Source: Bacillaceae bacterium IKA-2
GTDB taxonomy: Bacteria; Bacillota; Bacilli; Bacillales; Anaerobacillaceae
Length of the DNA: 64,000 nt
Reading direction: 5' to 3'
NCBI GenBank assembly: GCA_031761875.1
Contig: CP134492.1
Location: forward strand, 3,782,001 to 3,846,000
Part shown: piece after piece, positions 35,143 to 42,335 of the stretch
Layout: each line of letters begins with the position of its first letter
Position numbering within the stretch: the first letter of the stretch is position 1
Notes under the pieces: generated by a model
Databases searched by the model: none
Seen by the model: only the letters and a program-made list of their open reading frames with translations
What the model was told of the DNA's origin: nothing
Translations under genes and position numbers: made by a program

Positions 35143-35705
35143 ATAATAGCTATGATCTGTTCGACGACTTGCTCCGATTCCCCTTGCTTATACTTCTCAA
35201 TAAAGTCACAATAAATAATTTCTAGTACCTTTTCAAGCGTTAATTCATGGCGGGGTTTCACCTCTGCCATATCTGCCAACATAACCTCACCACGAAGTGC
35301 TTGCTTCCTGTTCATCCGATAATGTATAACGTTGCTGTTCGTTTGCGGTTTGACCTCGTATGTTTTTTCAAAAAAAGAAAACGTATTTACTTCCTGTAAA
35401 ATTTCCTCTTTAACAACTTTTTTTGTACCTGACCTTTCTATTAAGAGGTTATAAATTGTTTCAGGATTTGGTGTCATCTTCACTACCTCGATAAAGTCCC
35501 TCCATAATATTTCAATCATTTTTTGCTGCGTAAACATCTGGCCGCTTAATTCGTGGATGTCCTCGCACAAAACTTTCATTCGAAAATAAGTGCTTCTAGG
35601 GACGTTAAATTCTATTACGACACTCGATAAATTTACAATGTTTAACCAGGTTGTTTTCATCTCAATAGATTTTTGCAACAGATTTTGTTTGCTGTAAGTT
35701 CTCAT
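35139..35705 (-). CDS. Prophage protein of unknown function, 188 aa
   Basis: Not recognised. Charged protein with a repeated stretch: FRMKVLCEDIHELSG...EILWRDFIE early and YRMNRKQALRGEV...EIIYCDFIE late. This suggests two related helical halves, possibly ribbon-helix-helix-like. The ATG at 35705 has an excellent GGAGGG site eight bases upstream, so the 44-base overlap with the upstream gene is probably real. Last gene of the actin-adaptor operon. Confidence 0.65.
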   Translation of the reverse strand: MRTYSKQNLLQKSIEMKTTWLNIVNLSSVVIEFNVPRSTYFRMKVLCEDIHELSGQMFTQQKMIEILWRDFIEVVKMTPNPETIYNLLIERSGTKKVVKEEILQEVNTFSFFEKTYEVKPQTNSNVIHYRMNRKQALRGEVMLADMAEVKPRHELTLEKVLEIIYCDFIEKYKQGESEQVVEQIIAII

Positions 35706-36144
35706 TAGCTATACCCTCCATTTGTAACGCATGATGTAAAACTCTGTGTGACGCTCTCCTGATGCTACAAGACCAATCAACCGATTTGTTTATGATAAGG
35801 TTATAAAGCTCTTTGTCTGGCTTAATGTGTACGGTTGTGTCTGTATGTTTGTATTCAACCTCTTCAAAGTCGAAATTATAACCTAGCGCTTCAGCTACTA
35901 ACTCGGTGCAATATTGAGTCACGGACAAATCTTTTCGTCTCGCAAACAATAAGACTAGCTTTTTATTGTAGGCTGAAATTGGTATTTTAATATCGTGTTT
36001 TTTATCGGACCTAACTTTTCTAACCTTCGACACTTTAGGCGGTGGAGGTTGCTTTTTCGGTTTCTGATTAAACATTGGATTTATGTTCAAAGTCCTTCCC
36101 TCTCCTCTCTTTTGCCCTCTCTTTAAAAAATAGCTCTGGGTCAC
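35662..36144 (-). CDS. Prophage protein of unknown function, basic N-terminus
   Basis: Not recognised. The N-terminal ~45 residues are Pro/Lys-rich (KPKKQPPPPKVSKVRKVRSDKK). After this a segment IPISAYNKKLVLLFARRKDLSVTQYCTELVAEAL resembles a ribbon-helix-helix DNA-binding unit. The true start may be a TTG or ATG about 20 codons in, after GAGGGAAGGAC. It lies in the operon with the ParM-like actin, so a role in DNA partition or replication is possible but unproven. Confidence 0.6.
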   Translation of the reverse strand: MTQSYFLKRGQKRGEGRTLNINPMFNQKPKKQPPPPKVSKVRKVRSDKKHDIKIPISAYNKKLVLLFARRKDLSVTQYCTELVAEALGYNFDFEEVEYKHTDTTVHIKPDKELYNLIINKSVDWSCSIRRASHRVLHHALQMEGIANENLQQTKSVAKIY

Positions 36145-36180
36145 TCGGTCATACGGTCACTTTTAGACGATAGGAGGGAG

Positions 36181-36399
36181 TTAGATCAAGTCAGATACTA
36201 AACTAAGATCATTGCACTCTGCTTGATTATTAACCTCGGAAACTCTAGACTCGCTAACTGGTAAATTATTATTCTGATAATGTTTAAATAGGACTGCTTT
36301 TACAAATCCTGAAAAATTAGGATGAGTCACGCACCACTCATAAACCTCTTTTTGGTGAGGGCAATCAAGATTAAAACTGACACCTTTGCGCTTAAACAT
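36181..36399 (-). CDS. Possible ParR-like adaptor for the prophage actin
   Basis: 72-residue protein starting MFKRKGVSFNLDCPHQK, then EVYEWCVTHPNFSGFVKAVLFKHY. The pattern fits a short ribbon-helix-helix protein, the fold of ParR adaptors. I start at ATG 36399 because GGAGGGATC precedes it; a longer frame from 36468 lies wholly inside the actin gene. The overlap with the actin gene (8 bases) matches the usual parM-parR order. The function is inferred from position. Confidence 0.55.
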   Translation of the reverse strand: MFKRKGVSFNLDCPHQKEVYEWCVTHPNFSGFVKAVLFKHYQNNNLPVSESRVSEVNNQAECNDLSLVSDLI

Positions 36400-37180
36400 G
36401 GATGATCCCTCCAATGTTGTGGTAACCGATCGCATTAGCATATAGAGCGTCTCGGATCGGTGATACATTACTAAAGTAGACCTGCAAATGGTCCGCTAAT
36501 ACATCGGCCTTACCGCCAGATGTCAAAATCGTATCGTTACTGCTCCACTTTTTACCTAACTCCCCAGCGATCCGCGCGATCAACTGCTTATCATTAACAC
36601 TTTTGTTAGTCTCAAATCCAAAATCTAACGTGCCGCTGTCTCGGTCCACATACTTTTTATCCTTCATTGTCACGAAATTTATTGTTTTGCTGCCACCGTC
36701 GATCAACCGGACTTTGCCAGGTCTTGGATCGCTCCAAAATGCAGCTCCACCCTCTGCGGCAACATCGACAGACTTGATTATAATATCCTTACACTCTCCA
36801 TTTACTGCAATCTCGTGCCTACCTTGCAATAATGACTTCAAACGCGCCTTGTTAACTGCGTCGTGGCTCTTAATAGGTAAACCAGTAACGACACGGCAAG
36901 CGCTTATATTAGCTTGGTGTAGTGCTGTTAGCGCTAGGATCAATGTGTCGTCGTGGCATTTGTTATCGGTCATCATTGATCTGCTAAACTCGCTCTCGTT
37001 TTCGGCCAATGCTCCGACAAAATATTGTTCTCCTTGAAACTCGACCTCTAAATCATTTTTGCTGAATGAACTTTTTAAATTACGATCGCGCCATTCCCCT
37101 ACTATTGAAGGAAAATTCAATACGTTGATACCATCAAATAATTTTACGCTTGATCGTCCGATATCCAAGCCTACTATCAT
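36392..37180 (-). CDS. ParM/AlfA-like actin-fold protein
   Basis: Actin/Hsp70-fold ATPase of the plasmid-segregation type. Phosphate-1 motif is IVGLDIGRSSVKLFDG (residues 2-17). The connect/phosphate-2 region is KVRLIDGGSKTINFV (~160) and the adenosine motif is ILTSGGKADVLADHL (~218). At 262 aa it is shorter than R1 ParM (320 aa) and close to AlfA. It heads the minus-strand operon, with an inverted-repeat site directly upstream. Phage and prophage actins are known to move phage DNA, and plasmid actins partition replicons. Confidence 0.78.
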   Translation of the reverse strand: MIVGLDIGRSSVKLFDGINVLNFPSIVGEWRDRNLKSSFSKNDLEVEFQGEQYFVGALAENESEFSRSMMTDNKCHDDTLILALTALHQANISACRVVTGLPIKSHDAVNKARLKSLLQGRHEIAVNGECKDIIIKSVDVAAEGGAAFWSDPRPGKVRLIDGGSKTINFVTMKDKKYVDRDSGTLDFGFETNKSVNDKQLIARIAGELGKKWSSNDTILTSGGKADVLADHLQVYFSNVSPIRDALYANAIGYHNIGGIIHV

Positions 37181-37196
37181 GCTGATCCACTCCTTA

Positions 37197-37258
37197 GTTT
37201 TACGTACATCAAACCTATTTGATTTTTTGATGATTTAGGTTTGATGTAGGTTTTACGT
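37197..37258. promoter_or_regulatory. Inverted and direct repeats upstream of the actin gene (centromere or operator candidate)
   Basis: TACATCAAACCTA (37205-37217) and TAGGTTTGATGTA (37236-37248) are a perfect 13-bp inverted repeat with an 18-bp spacer. GTTTTACGT occurs on each outer side (37197-37205 and 37250-37258). The block sits 17 bases from the actin start and between divergent genes. It could be a parC-like centromere, an actin-operon operator, or the binding site of the HTH protein at 37368. Confidence 0.6.
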
Positions 37259-37367
37259 TGTTGATAAATGATATTAAGTACCGCTTGTCCGTTATTACAA
37301 CTAATTTTAAAAATGTATAAGTAATTAGATTTTTGTCCAAGATGATATAAAAAAGGGAGTTGTTTAT

Positions 37368-37592
37368 ATGTTCGGATTAAATAAACCTCGAAGTAAGTTT
37401 GGAAAATGGATTGATAAAAGAGGGATAAAACAAGGGTGGATAGCTAAAAAAGCTAGCGTTAGCAAGGCGATGATAAGCCAACTAGCTATCTCGGATGATC
37501 GTGTGCCTACATTAAATAACGCTAAAAAAATTATTAAGGCCTTAAAGTCTGCTGAATACAGCGTGGATTATAGCGACTTTTGGGATATGTAA
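37368..37592 (+). CDS. XRE-family helix-turn-helix regulator, 74 aa
   Basis: Small Cro/CI-type DNA-binding protein: KFGKWIDKRGIKQGWIAKKASVSKAMISQLAISDD contains the helix-turn-helix, then RVPTLNNAKKIIKAL. It is on the plus strand, against almost all prophage genes, with GGGAG before the ATG. It may be a prophage or actin-operon regulator. Its target is unknown, and the inverted repeat upstream is a candidate. Confidence 0.78.
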   Translation: MFGLNKPRSKFGKWIDKRGIKQGWIAKKASVSKAMISQLAISDDRVPTLNNAKKIIKALKSAEYSVDYSDFWDM

Positions 37593-37696
37593 CTAACTGT
37601 CGTATAAGGGTTTCTTTTGTCGAAACCATGGATTAAACCCGACCGATAGGCTAATATCAAGTTGTTAAATTATAAATTTTTAAAGGGGGAATATTT

Positions 37697-38233
37697 ATGA
37701 CGAAAGAAGGGAAAAAGCCGTTTTATAAAAAGTGGTGGGTTTGGGTAGCTGCTATAATAGTTTTATTTATAATCATTCCTGGCGGTAACGACGAAGTTGC
37801 AGAAGAAGTGGATGAACCAGAGGTTGCTTCCGAACAAGTAAATACTGAGCCTGCATCAAATGAAGTGGTCGCTGACGAGGATGAGTCAAATCAAGAAGAG
37901 TCTGAACAAAAGGTAAAAGAGGAAAGTATTCCTAGAGAACATAAATCAGCATTAAAAAAAGCGGAAACATACGCAAAAACTATGCAGATGTCAAAGTTAG
38001 GCGTTTATGAACAGTTGACATCTGAATATGGAGAGGGTTTTCCTCCAGAAGCAGCTCAATATGCTATCGATAACATTGTGTTCGATTGGAAAGAAAATGC
38101 ATTAAAAAAGGCACAAACATATGCAGAAAGTATGAGTATGTCTGATTCCGCTGTTTACGACCAATTAATTTCCGACTACGGGGAAAAATTCACTGCGGAA
38201 GAAGCGCAATACGCTATCGATAATTTAGAATAA
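37697..38233 (+). CDS. Ltp-domain membrane protein, candidate superinfection-exclusion factor
   Basis: A basic N-terminus and one membrane helix (KKWWVWVAAIIVLFIIIP, residues ~12-30) are followed by an acidic linker. Two copies of the Ltp repeat (PF07553 type) follow: ALKKAETYAKTMQMSK...AAQYAIDNI and ALKKAQTYAESMSMSD...EAQYAIDNL. In Streptococcus phage TP-J34 an Ltp lipoprotein with these repeats blocks DNA entry of other phages. Here the anchor is a transmembrane helix, not a lipobox. It is transcribed from the plus strand with its own terminator, as expected for a gene expressed in the lysogen. Confidence 0.8.
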   Translation: MTKEGKKPFYKKWWVWVAAIIVLFIIIPGGNDEVAEEVDEPEVASEQVNTEPASNEVVADEDESNQEESEQKVKEESIPREHKSALKKAETYAKTMQMSKLGVYEQLTSEYGEGFPPEAAQYAIDNIVFDWKENALKKAQTYAESMSMSDSAVYDQLISDYGEKFTAEEAQYAIDNLE

Positions 38234-38241
38234 AATAAGTT

Positions 38242-38281
38242 GAAGCTCCTACCTTAATCGGTGGGAGCTTCTTAATTTTTT
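38242..38281 (+). terminator. Terminator after the Ltp-like gene
   Basis: GAAGCTCCTACC and GGTGGGAGCTTC (one mismatch) then a T-rich tail. Confidence 0.85.
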
Positions 38282-38535
38282 ACTTTTTATTCAGAATAAA
38301 CACGCAAAATTAGCTCGTTTATGTGTATATGCTCTGAGTTAATTTTTATTTCTGTATAGCGTAAAAATATAGTCACATCAAGGCTTTTAGCGTTTTTATC
38401 CTTACGGAAACGTTTCGGTAACCAATATTCTGTAAGGACGCATACGTTTTTAAGTATAAATATTAATTTAAGCAGGGGAAACCTTGCTTTTGGTGAAGAA
38501 GTGGATGAGAACGGTGTAAAAATAGAAATGTAAAT
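38282..38535. other. Gap between Ltp-like gene and endolysin, no clear gene
   Basis: 254 bases. The plus strand could encode a tail-like fragment ending GNLAFGEEVDENGVKIEM at a TAA (~38532), but it has no start codon or ribosome site. It may be the remnant of a displaced gene. Otherwise nothing is seen. Confidence 0.35.
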
Positions 38536-38570
38536 TAAAAAAAGCCCCTCTCGCTAATGAGAAGGGCTTT
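38536..38570 (-). terminator. Terminator of the lysis module
   Basis: AAAGCCCTTCTC, loop, GAGAGGGGCTTT then seven T on the minus strand, just past the endolysin stop. Confidence 0.85.
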
Positions 38571-38574
38571 AACT

Positions 38575-39729
38575 TTAAATTATTTTAACCAGGTCTTTAC
38601 GCGCGGTTATATAAAAAATATTGCCTCGACTATTTTTAACTTTGTACTGCGGCGATCCGTTGGTCGTTATCTGATCGATGATGATCCAACCCTGATTTTT
38701 AATAAATTTACCACTTGGGCGATCCCATCTTGGAGAGTCGTAAAAGTTAACCTCTGCTGCGATTGCTTCTACTCGTTTACCTGCAAATGAATTAACAGCT
38801 GTCTTTTGTTTAACTACATACGCACCTTTGACATTTGAAACAAATTGACCGTTACCAATATCTAACCAACCATTTTTATTTTCTTTATAGACTGTAACAT
38901 CGTCACCTTTTTTAAGTTGCGCGACAGTAGGGTAGTTAGTTCCTTGACCTTTGCGAACGTTTAATGCCGCTACTTTAACTGTACCTACCCATAAGATTTC
39001 AGGGGCTTTAACAGCTTGCTTAGCCGCTAATTTCGGCACTTTCAAATTTAACTTTTGACCAATTCGAAGTTTACTAGGATCGATTATGTTATTCCACTTA
39101 ATTAAATCCTCCACAGTAAAACGGTCATCGTTATTCGCTATCCCCCACAAAGTATCACCTTCCTGGATCGTGTAAACGTCTGGAATTTCTGTGACAGGAG
39201 TATTCGCCAAAAACTTAAAGGTGTTATTGTAGTCAAACACGCAACAACCTTTCCAACTGTAGCCTGGGAACTCGTGGTGCGACTTATCGCTTTTACCAAT
39301 TCCGTCTCTACTTAGTGCTGCTTGTAACTCGGCAATACTCGCTTTTGTCGCATCGTCTAATTTCTCATTTCTGTAATCGCCAGCAACACAGATTCCGATT
39401 GCTGAACCGTTAGAATTCCCTACGTGATAGGTTCTCAATGTTAGATCGTTTGCATAAACGATCCTTGCGCGTGGGCCATTCGGCGTTTGAATAATGTTTT
39501 GTGGCTCTATTACTAATGCGTAAGCAATCCCGGGCCAACCTAAATTATTAACGTGGTAATTAGCAAACCCTAAAGCATTAGATCCGTTTAGATTTTTAAG
39601 CGTTAAACTATGGTGCCATGCTCTAACGCAATCTTTTAAACTCGTATTACGTCTAATGTAGCTACCTTTGCTTGGTAGCAATCCTCGCTGATCGGCTAGC
39701 TGAGGTAGTTTTTCAAATGATCTTGACAT
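38575..39729 (-). CDS. Endolysin: N-acetylmuramoyl-L-alanine amidase with LysM and SH3-type domains
   Basis: An N-terminal PGRP/amidase_2 domain (residues ~1-165) has zinc-type ligands in RAWHHSLT and SHHEFPGYSWKGCCVFD. A LysM repeat follows at ~185-230 (YTIQEGDTLWGIANNDDRFTVEDLIKWN). Then a bacterial SH3 domain (VAALNVRKGQGTNYPTVAQLKKGD) and a further C-terminal wall-binding stretch. It cleaves the bond between muramic acid and L-alanine to release phage. The ATG touches the stop of the holin gene. At 384 aa it is typical of Bacillus prophage amidases. Confidence 0.9.
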   Translation of the reverse strand: MSRSFEKLPQLADQRGLLPSKGSYIRRNTSLKDCVRAWHHSLTLKNLNGSNALGFANYHVNNLGWPGIAYALVIEPQNIIQTPNGPRARIVYANDLTLRTYHVGNSNGSAIGICVAGDYRNEKLDDATKASIAELQAALSRDGIGKSDKSHHEFPGYSWKGCCVFDYNNTFKFLANTPVTEIPDVYTIQEGDTLWGIANNDDRFTVEDLIKWNNIIDPSKLRIGQKLNLKVPKLAAKQAVKAPEILWVGTVKVAALNVRKGQGTNYPTVAQLKKGDDVTVYKENKNGWLDIGNGQFVSNVKGAYVVKQKTAVNSFAGKRVEAIAAEVNFYDSPRWDRPSGKFIKNQGWIIIDQITTNGSPQYKVKNSRGNIFYITARKDLVKII

Positions 39730-39983
39730 TATTGATCACCCCCCAATTTCTTTTTCCTTTCAATTGCACCTTTCGTTACATCGTTATCTTTCCACCATGA
39801 CCACAGTGCGCTAAATACCGTTAATAAAGTCGCTACTAGTAAATCTACCTGCACCGCAATATCGTTGATCGTGGCTTCATCTAACGGTAATGGTGACATA
39901 CCAAAGATCGTCAACACTTGGTTAATTAAAGCAATAGCCAATACAACGGTTCTGACAATGGTTCCTTTATTCATTTTCATCAA
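39729..39983 (-). CDS. Phage holin (phi LC3/SPP1-like family)
   Basis: 84-residue protein with a membrane segment VRTVVLAIALINQVLTIFG (~11-30), a short acidic loop and a second helix VATLLTVFSALWSWW (~49-64). A charged tail, KDNDVTKGAIERKKKLGGDQ, follows. This two-helix form with a DNDVTK-type tail is typical of the phi LC3/SPP1 holin group. Directly precedes the endolysin gene, with which it shares a base. Confidence 0.85.
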   Translation of the reverse strand: MMKMNKGTIVRTVVLAIALINQVLTIFGMSPLPLDEATINDIAVQVDLLVATLLTVFSALWSWWKDNDVTKGAIERKKKLGGDQ

Positions 39984-40506
39984 ACCCTTTCATTTTTTCA
40001 TCGTTAATATAGTTAATTGTCACTTCGCTTTTTTCGCTATTTCTCTTAAATGCTCGCGCTGCCTTATGTTCAATTTCGCTTTTTGCCCACTCAAAAACCA
40101 TTTCAAAAATGTTAATTGGTAACCAATTCGCCCACCCTGCTCTTACTGCATTAGCAACCGAACTTTTACCGATGTGATAAATCAACCCAGCTGTAAATAA
40201 TCCAAAAAACACACCCGGTGAGCTCAATACTATATCGATAAAGTTACCACTGATCGGCACCATTAAAATAAATATCGTTCGCCAAATTCCAGTTATGCCA
40301 TATTCGGACGCGTAAGATCCGTCCTTGCTGGAAGCGTTACTACCGCTGATCCAATCAAGCGCTAGTAATAAAAACAATAATAGTACGACTGTAATTCTCA
40401 CCTCCGATTCTCCATATAAATATTGAAAAGTCGGATATAAAAAAGCTCCTATCCCACTAAATAAAAATAAACCTTCGTTGCTGTCAGAAATTTTAGCGAT
40501 TGACAT
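39967..40506 (-). CDS. Second holin-like protein (phage_holin_4 / TcdE type)
   Basis: 179-residue membrane protein. The signature LLLALDWISGSNASSKDG followed by EYGITGIWRTIFILMVPISGNFID matches the holin_4/TcdE family. About three membrane helices precede a long charged C-terminus. It lies between the DGR reverse transcriptase and the small holin gene, overlapping the latter by 17 bases. The pair may act as holin and anti-holin; which is which cannot be told. Confidence 0.82.
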   Translation of the reverse strand: MSIAKISDSNEGLFLFSGIGAFLYPTFQYLYGESEVRITVVLLLFLLLALDWISGSNASSKDGSYASEYGITGIWRTIFILMVPISGNFIDIVLSSPGVFFGLFTAGLIYHIGKSSVANAVRAGWANWLPINIFEMVFEWAKSEIEHKAARAFKRNSEKSEVTINYINDEKMKGFDENE

Positions 40507-40536
40507 AATACCCTCCTCTCCAAAATAAAAAGAGCC

Positions 40537-41607
40537 CTAGTGGCCCTTCGTTAGCACAAACTCATTCAATACCTTCTTTTTAAGTTTGTAACAGTTTGCG
40601 TGTTTCATGTAACCTAAATAAGAAGCTAATGTACAGCGTACATCATTAAGTGTCACCTCCCCTTTAGCGTAAGAATTTTGCAAATATTTAAGTCTCTTTT
40701 TCATTTTCTTTACAGTCTTTTTCTTTAGTTTGCGATGTGTTGGCCATACTCGGTACCCGACAAATTCGATGCCAGTATGTATTGGCCGAATGGTTGTCTT
40801 GTTGTTGAGTTCTAACTTTAAGTTTGTAACAAGGAATGTATCTATCGCTTCTAACACTTTCCACAATTCTTGTTTGTCGTGATGCAATATAATAATGTCA
40901 TCCATGTAGCGGATGTAGTGATGTAGCTTTAATTCGTGTTTGGCGTATTGATCTAACTCATTTAAGTAAAGGTTGGCGAATAATTGACTCGTTAGGTTCC
41001 CGATAGGCATTCCTATTCCGTCAATTCGTTCTTTTTCGAAATTATGATCACCAAGTGGTATGCCGAATGAGTGTTCAGATCTAATAAATTTTTCTAACAA
41101 CCACATTAACTCATTATCCTTAATTTTTCTTTTTAAAATCGATAAAAGAACGTCTTGATCTACACGATAGAAGTATTTTGATATATCCAATTTCAGATAG
41201 TATCCTTTATTAGGTGACCGATCGTAATGTCGTAACCAATACTGAAGTCTATCCGCGGATTTTTGAACTCCCTTTCCGACACGAGACGCGTACGAACCGT
41301 CAATGAACTGTCTATCGATAAGTGGATTTAGAACCCTGTATATGGCCCATTGGACAACTCGATCTTTGAAAGGTAGAGACATTATTAATCTCTTTTTAGG
41401 TTCATGCACATAAAATTCTCTATATCTTCCGATCTCGTAAGATTTATAAATAAGGTCGTTTTGTATAGATATAAGGTTATCCTCTAACAAGTTGGTAAAC
41501 TTTAAAACCTCACCCCTATACCTTTTGTCTTCTCCAGCATTTAAGTATGCTTCCCAGAGATTTTCGTAATCTGTTATTTGCTCGTACAGTCCTGAAAATC
41601 GCTTGAT
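40537..41607 (-). CDS. DGR reverse transcriptase, apparent ATC start
   Basis: Group-II-related reverse transcriptase of diversity-generating retroelements. It copies the template repeat RNA into adenine-mutated cDNA. The catalytic YMDD is in HHYIRYMDDIIIL (residues 234-237 of the 356-aa form). The DGR-typical motif 4 is IGNLTSQ (202-208), where other RTs have a QG pair. FKDRVVQWAIYRVLNP and SYASRVGKGVQ are also family-typical. No ATG/GTG/TTG gives the conserved N-terminus. In-frame ATC at 41605-41607 follows GGGAGG by seven bases and yields KRFSGLYEQITDYENLWEAY, matching the usual MKR-x-LYEQI start. The TTG at 41490 would remove 39 residues and has poor signals. Confidence 0.93.
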   Translation of the reverse strand: MKRFSGLYEQITDYENLWEAYLNAGEDKRYRGEVLKFTNLLEDNLISIQNDLIYKSYEIGRYREFYVHEPKKRLIMSLPFKDRVVQWAIYRVLNPLIDRQFIDGSYASRVGKGVQKSADRLQYWLRHYDRSPNKGYYLKLDISKYFYRVDQDVLLSILKRKIKDNELMWLLEKFIRSEHSFGIPLGDHNFEKERIDGIGMPIGNLTSQLFANLYLNELDQYAKHELKLHHYIRYMDDIIILHHDKQELWKVLEAIDTFLVTNLKLELNNKTTIRPIHTGIEFVGYRVWPTHRKLKKKTVKKMKKRLKYLQNSYAKGEVTLNDVRCTLASYLGYMKHANCYKLKKKVLNEFVLTKGH

Positions 41608-41694
41608 GTTAGAACCTCCCGGTTGTGTTTTAATGACGACCGTGGTACCTTTCGCTTTTTAGCTACTAACTACCTTGCCGGCGATATAGTTTTT

Positions 41695-41762
41695 TGCCTT
41701 TAAAGGCATGGAAATAGACCCCTTTTCCTACGTACTGGATATAAGCCCATTAGGCTTATATC
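41695..41762 (-). ncRNA. Structured spacer RNA 3' of the template repeat
   Basis: Between template repeat and RT gene lie a perfect 10-bp hairpin (GATATAAGCC and GGCTTATATC, loop CATTA on the plus strand, 41738-41762) and a perfect 14-bp palindrome TGCCTTTAAAGGCA (41695-41708). In the Bordetella phage DGR the region downstream of the template is a required structured part of the DGR RNA that primes cDNA. The same role is inferred here. Confidence 0.6.
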
Positions 41763-41774
41763 TTCTGACATGGT

Positions 41775-41892
41775 AAAGCGGAACGGAACCCGCGATTCGA
41801 ATTCGAATTCGAACGCTCATTGTTCAAGTTCAAAGCAAAGACGCCAGCAATCGCACCATTAGTCCAATTGCCACCCCGATTCGGGAACCGCT
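41775..41892 (-). repeat. DGR template repeat (TR), 118 bp
   Basis: Non-coding template copied by the DGR reverse transcriptase. Aligned without gaps to the variable repeat at 42352-42469 (constant offset 577). The two differ at ten positions, all of them coding-strand A in the template. In the target's frame it encodes NW, TN, LNN and SNSNSN blocks where the variable copy has other residues. The 3' end (coding strand) is the GC-rich CGCGGGTTCCGTTCCGC shared with the variable repeat, the expected initiation-of-homology region. Confidence 0.97.
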
Positions 41893-41921
41893 ACATATTT
41901 TTGGCCTATTCCCTATGTAGC
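41890..41921 (-). ncRNA. Hairpin at the 5' edge of the template repeat
   Basis: GCTACATA (41890-41897) and TATGTAGC (41914-41921) form a perfect 8-bp stem between the avd stop and the template. The variable repeat has no such neighbour. It may define the 5' boundary of the DGR RNA. Confidence 0.5.
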
Positions 41922-41926
41922 TATTA

Positions 41927-42271
41927 TTATTTTGTTGACTTTATCCAACCGCCTAGCATTTTTCCTATTTCATTTAATAACCTTGACCAATACTCATATT
42001 TTTTAAAAGGTAAAAATTCTAATGCATTAGCTAATCGGACGAAATAACGTAATTTTTCTAACTCGATATCAATGTCTTGTAACGTCGTTTTCTTGTAATA
42101 ACGTTTATTAGCTCGAATTAGTAAGGATAGTAATTCGTACATGCATTGCTTTGTTTCAGCTACAAGTGTATGTTTTTCACTTTTCGGATATTGCCTTAAC
42201 GATGTATATCCGTAAACGATCATGTCATACGTTTTTTGTAGTATTTTTAATTCTTCAATTGCCAAATTCAA
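41927..42271 (-). CDS. avd: DGR accessory variability determinant (Avd)
   Basis: 114-residue four-helix-bundle protein that forms a positively charged pentamer and is needed with the RT to start cDNA synthesis on the template RNA. The family pattern is clear: YGYTSLRQYPKSEKHTLVAE, then LLSLLIRANKRYYKK, then LEKLRYFVRLANALEF and YEYWSRLLNEIGKMLGGWIK. Many Lys/Arg residues. It sits between target and template repeat in the classical order target-avd-TR-RT, all on one strand. Confidence 0.95.
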   Translation of the reverse strand: MNLAIEELKILQKTYDMIVYGYTSLRQYPKSEKHTLVAETKQCMYELLSLLIRANKRYYKKTTLQDIDIELEKLRYFVRLANALEFLPFKKYEYWSRLLNEIGKMLGGWIKSTK

Positions 42272-42292
42272 AACACCTCTTTTTATAATAAA

Positions 42293-42310
42293 GGCCCGCT
42301 ATCGCGGACC
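42293..42310 (-). terminator. GC-rich hairpin after the DGR target gene
   Basis: On the minus strand GGTCCGC-GATA-GCGGGCC (one G-T pair) followed by TTTATTAT. It lies 41 bases downstream of the variable repeat. It can be a terminator, and it also resembles the short-loop hairpins found just past variable repeats in DGRs that assist target recognition. Confidence 0.6.
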
Positions 42311-42335
42311 TAACAGATTAACAGTTTTACAGATT

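Noticed and set aside
38460-38535. Small plus-strand gene ending GNLAFGEEVDENGVKIEM
   Set aside because: No start codon or ribosome site in frame; at most a gene fragment.
41490-41607. RT starting at TTG 41490 as the real start
   Set aside because: It drops the conserved N-terminal block, and its nearest ribosome-like GGGGTGAGG is about 17 bases away.
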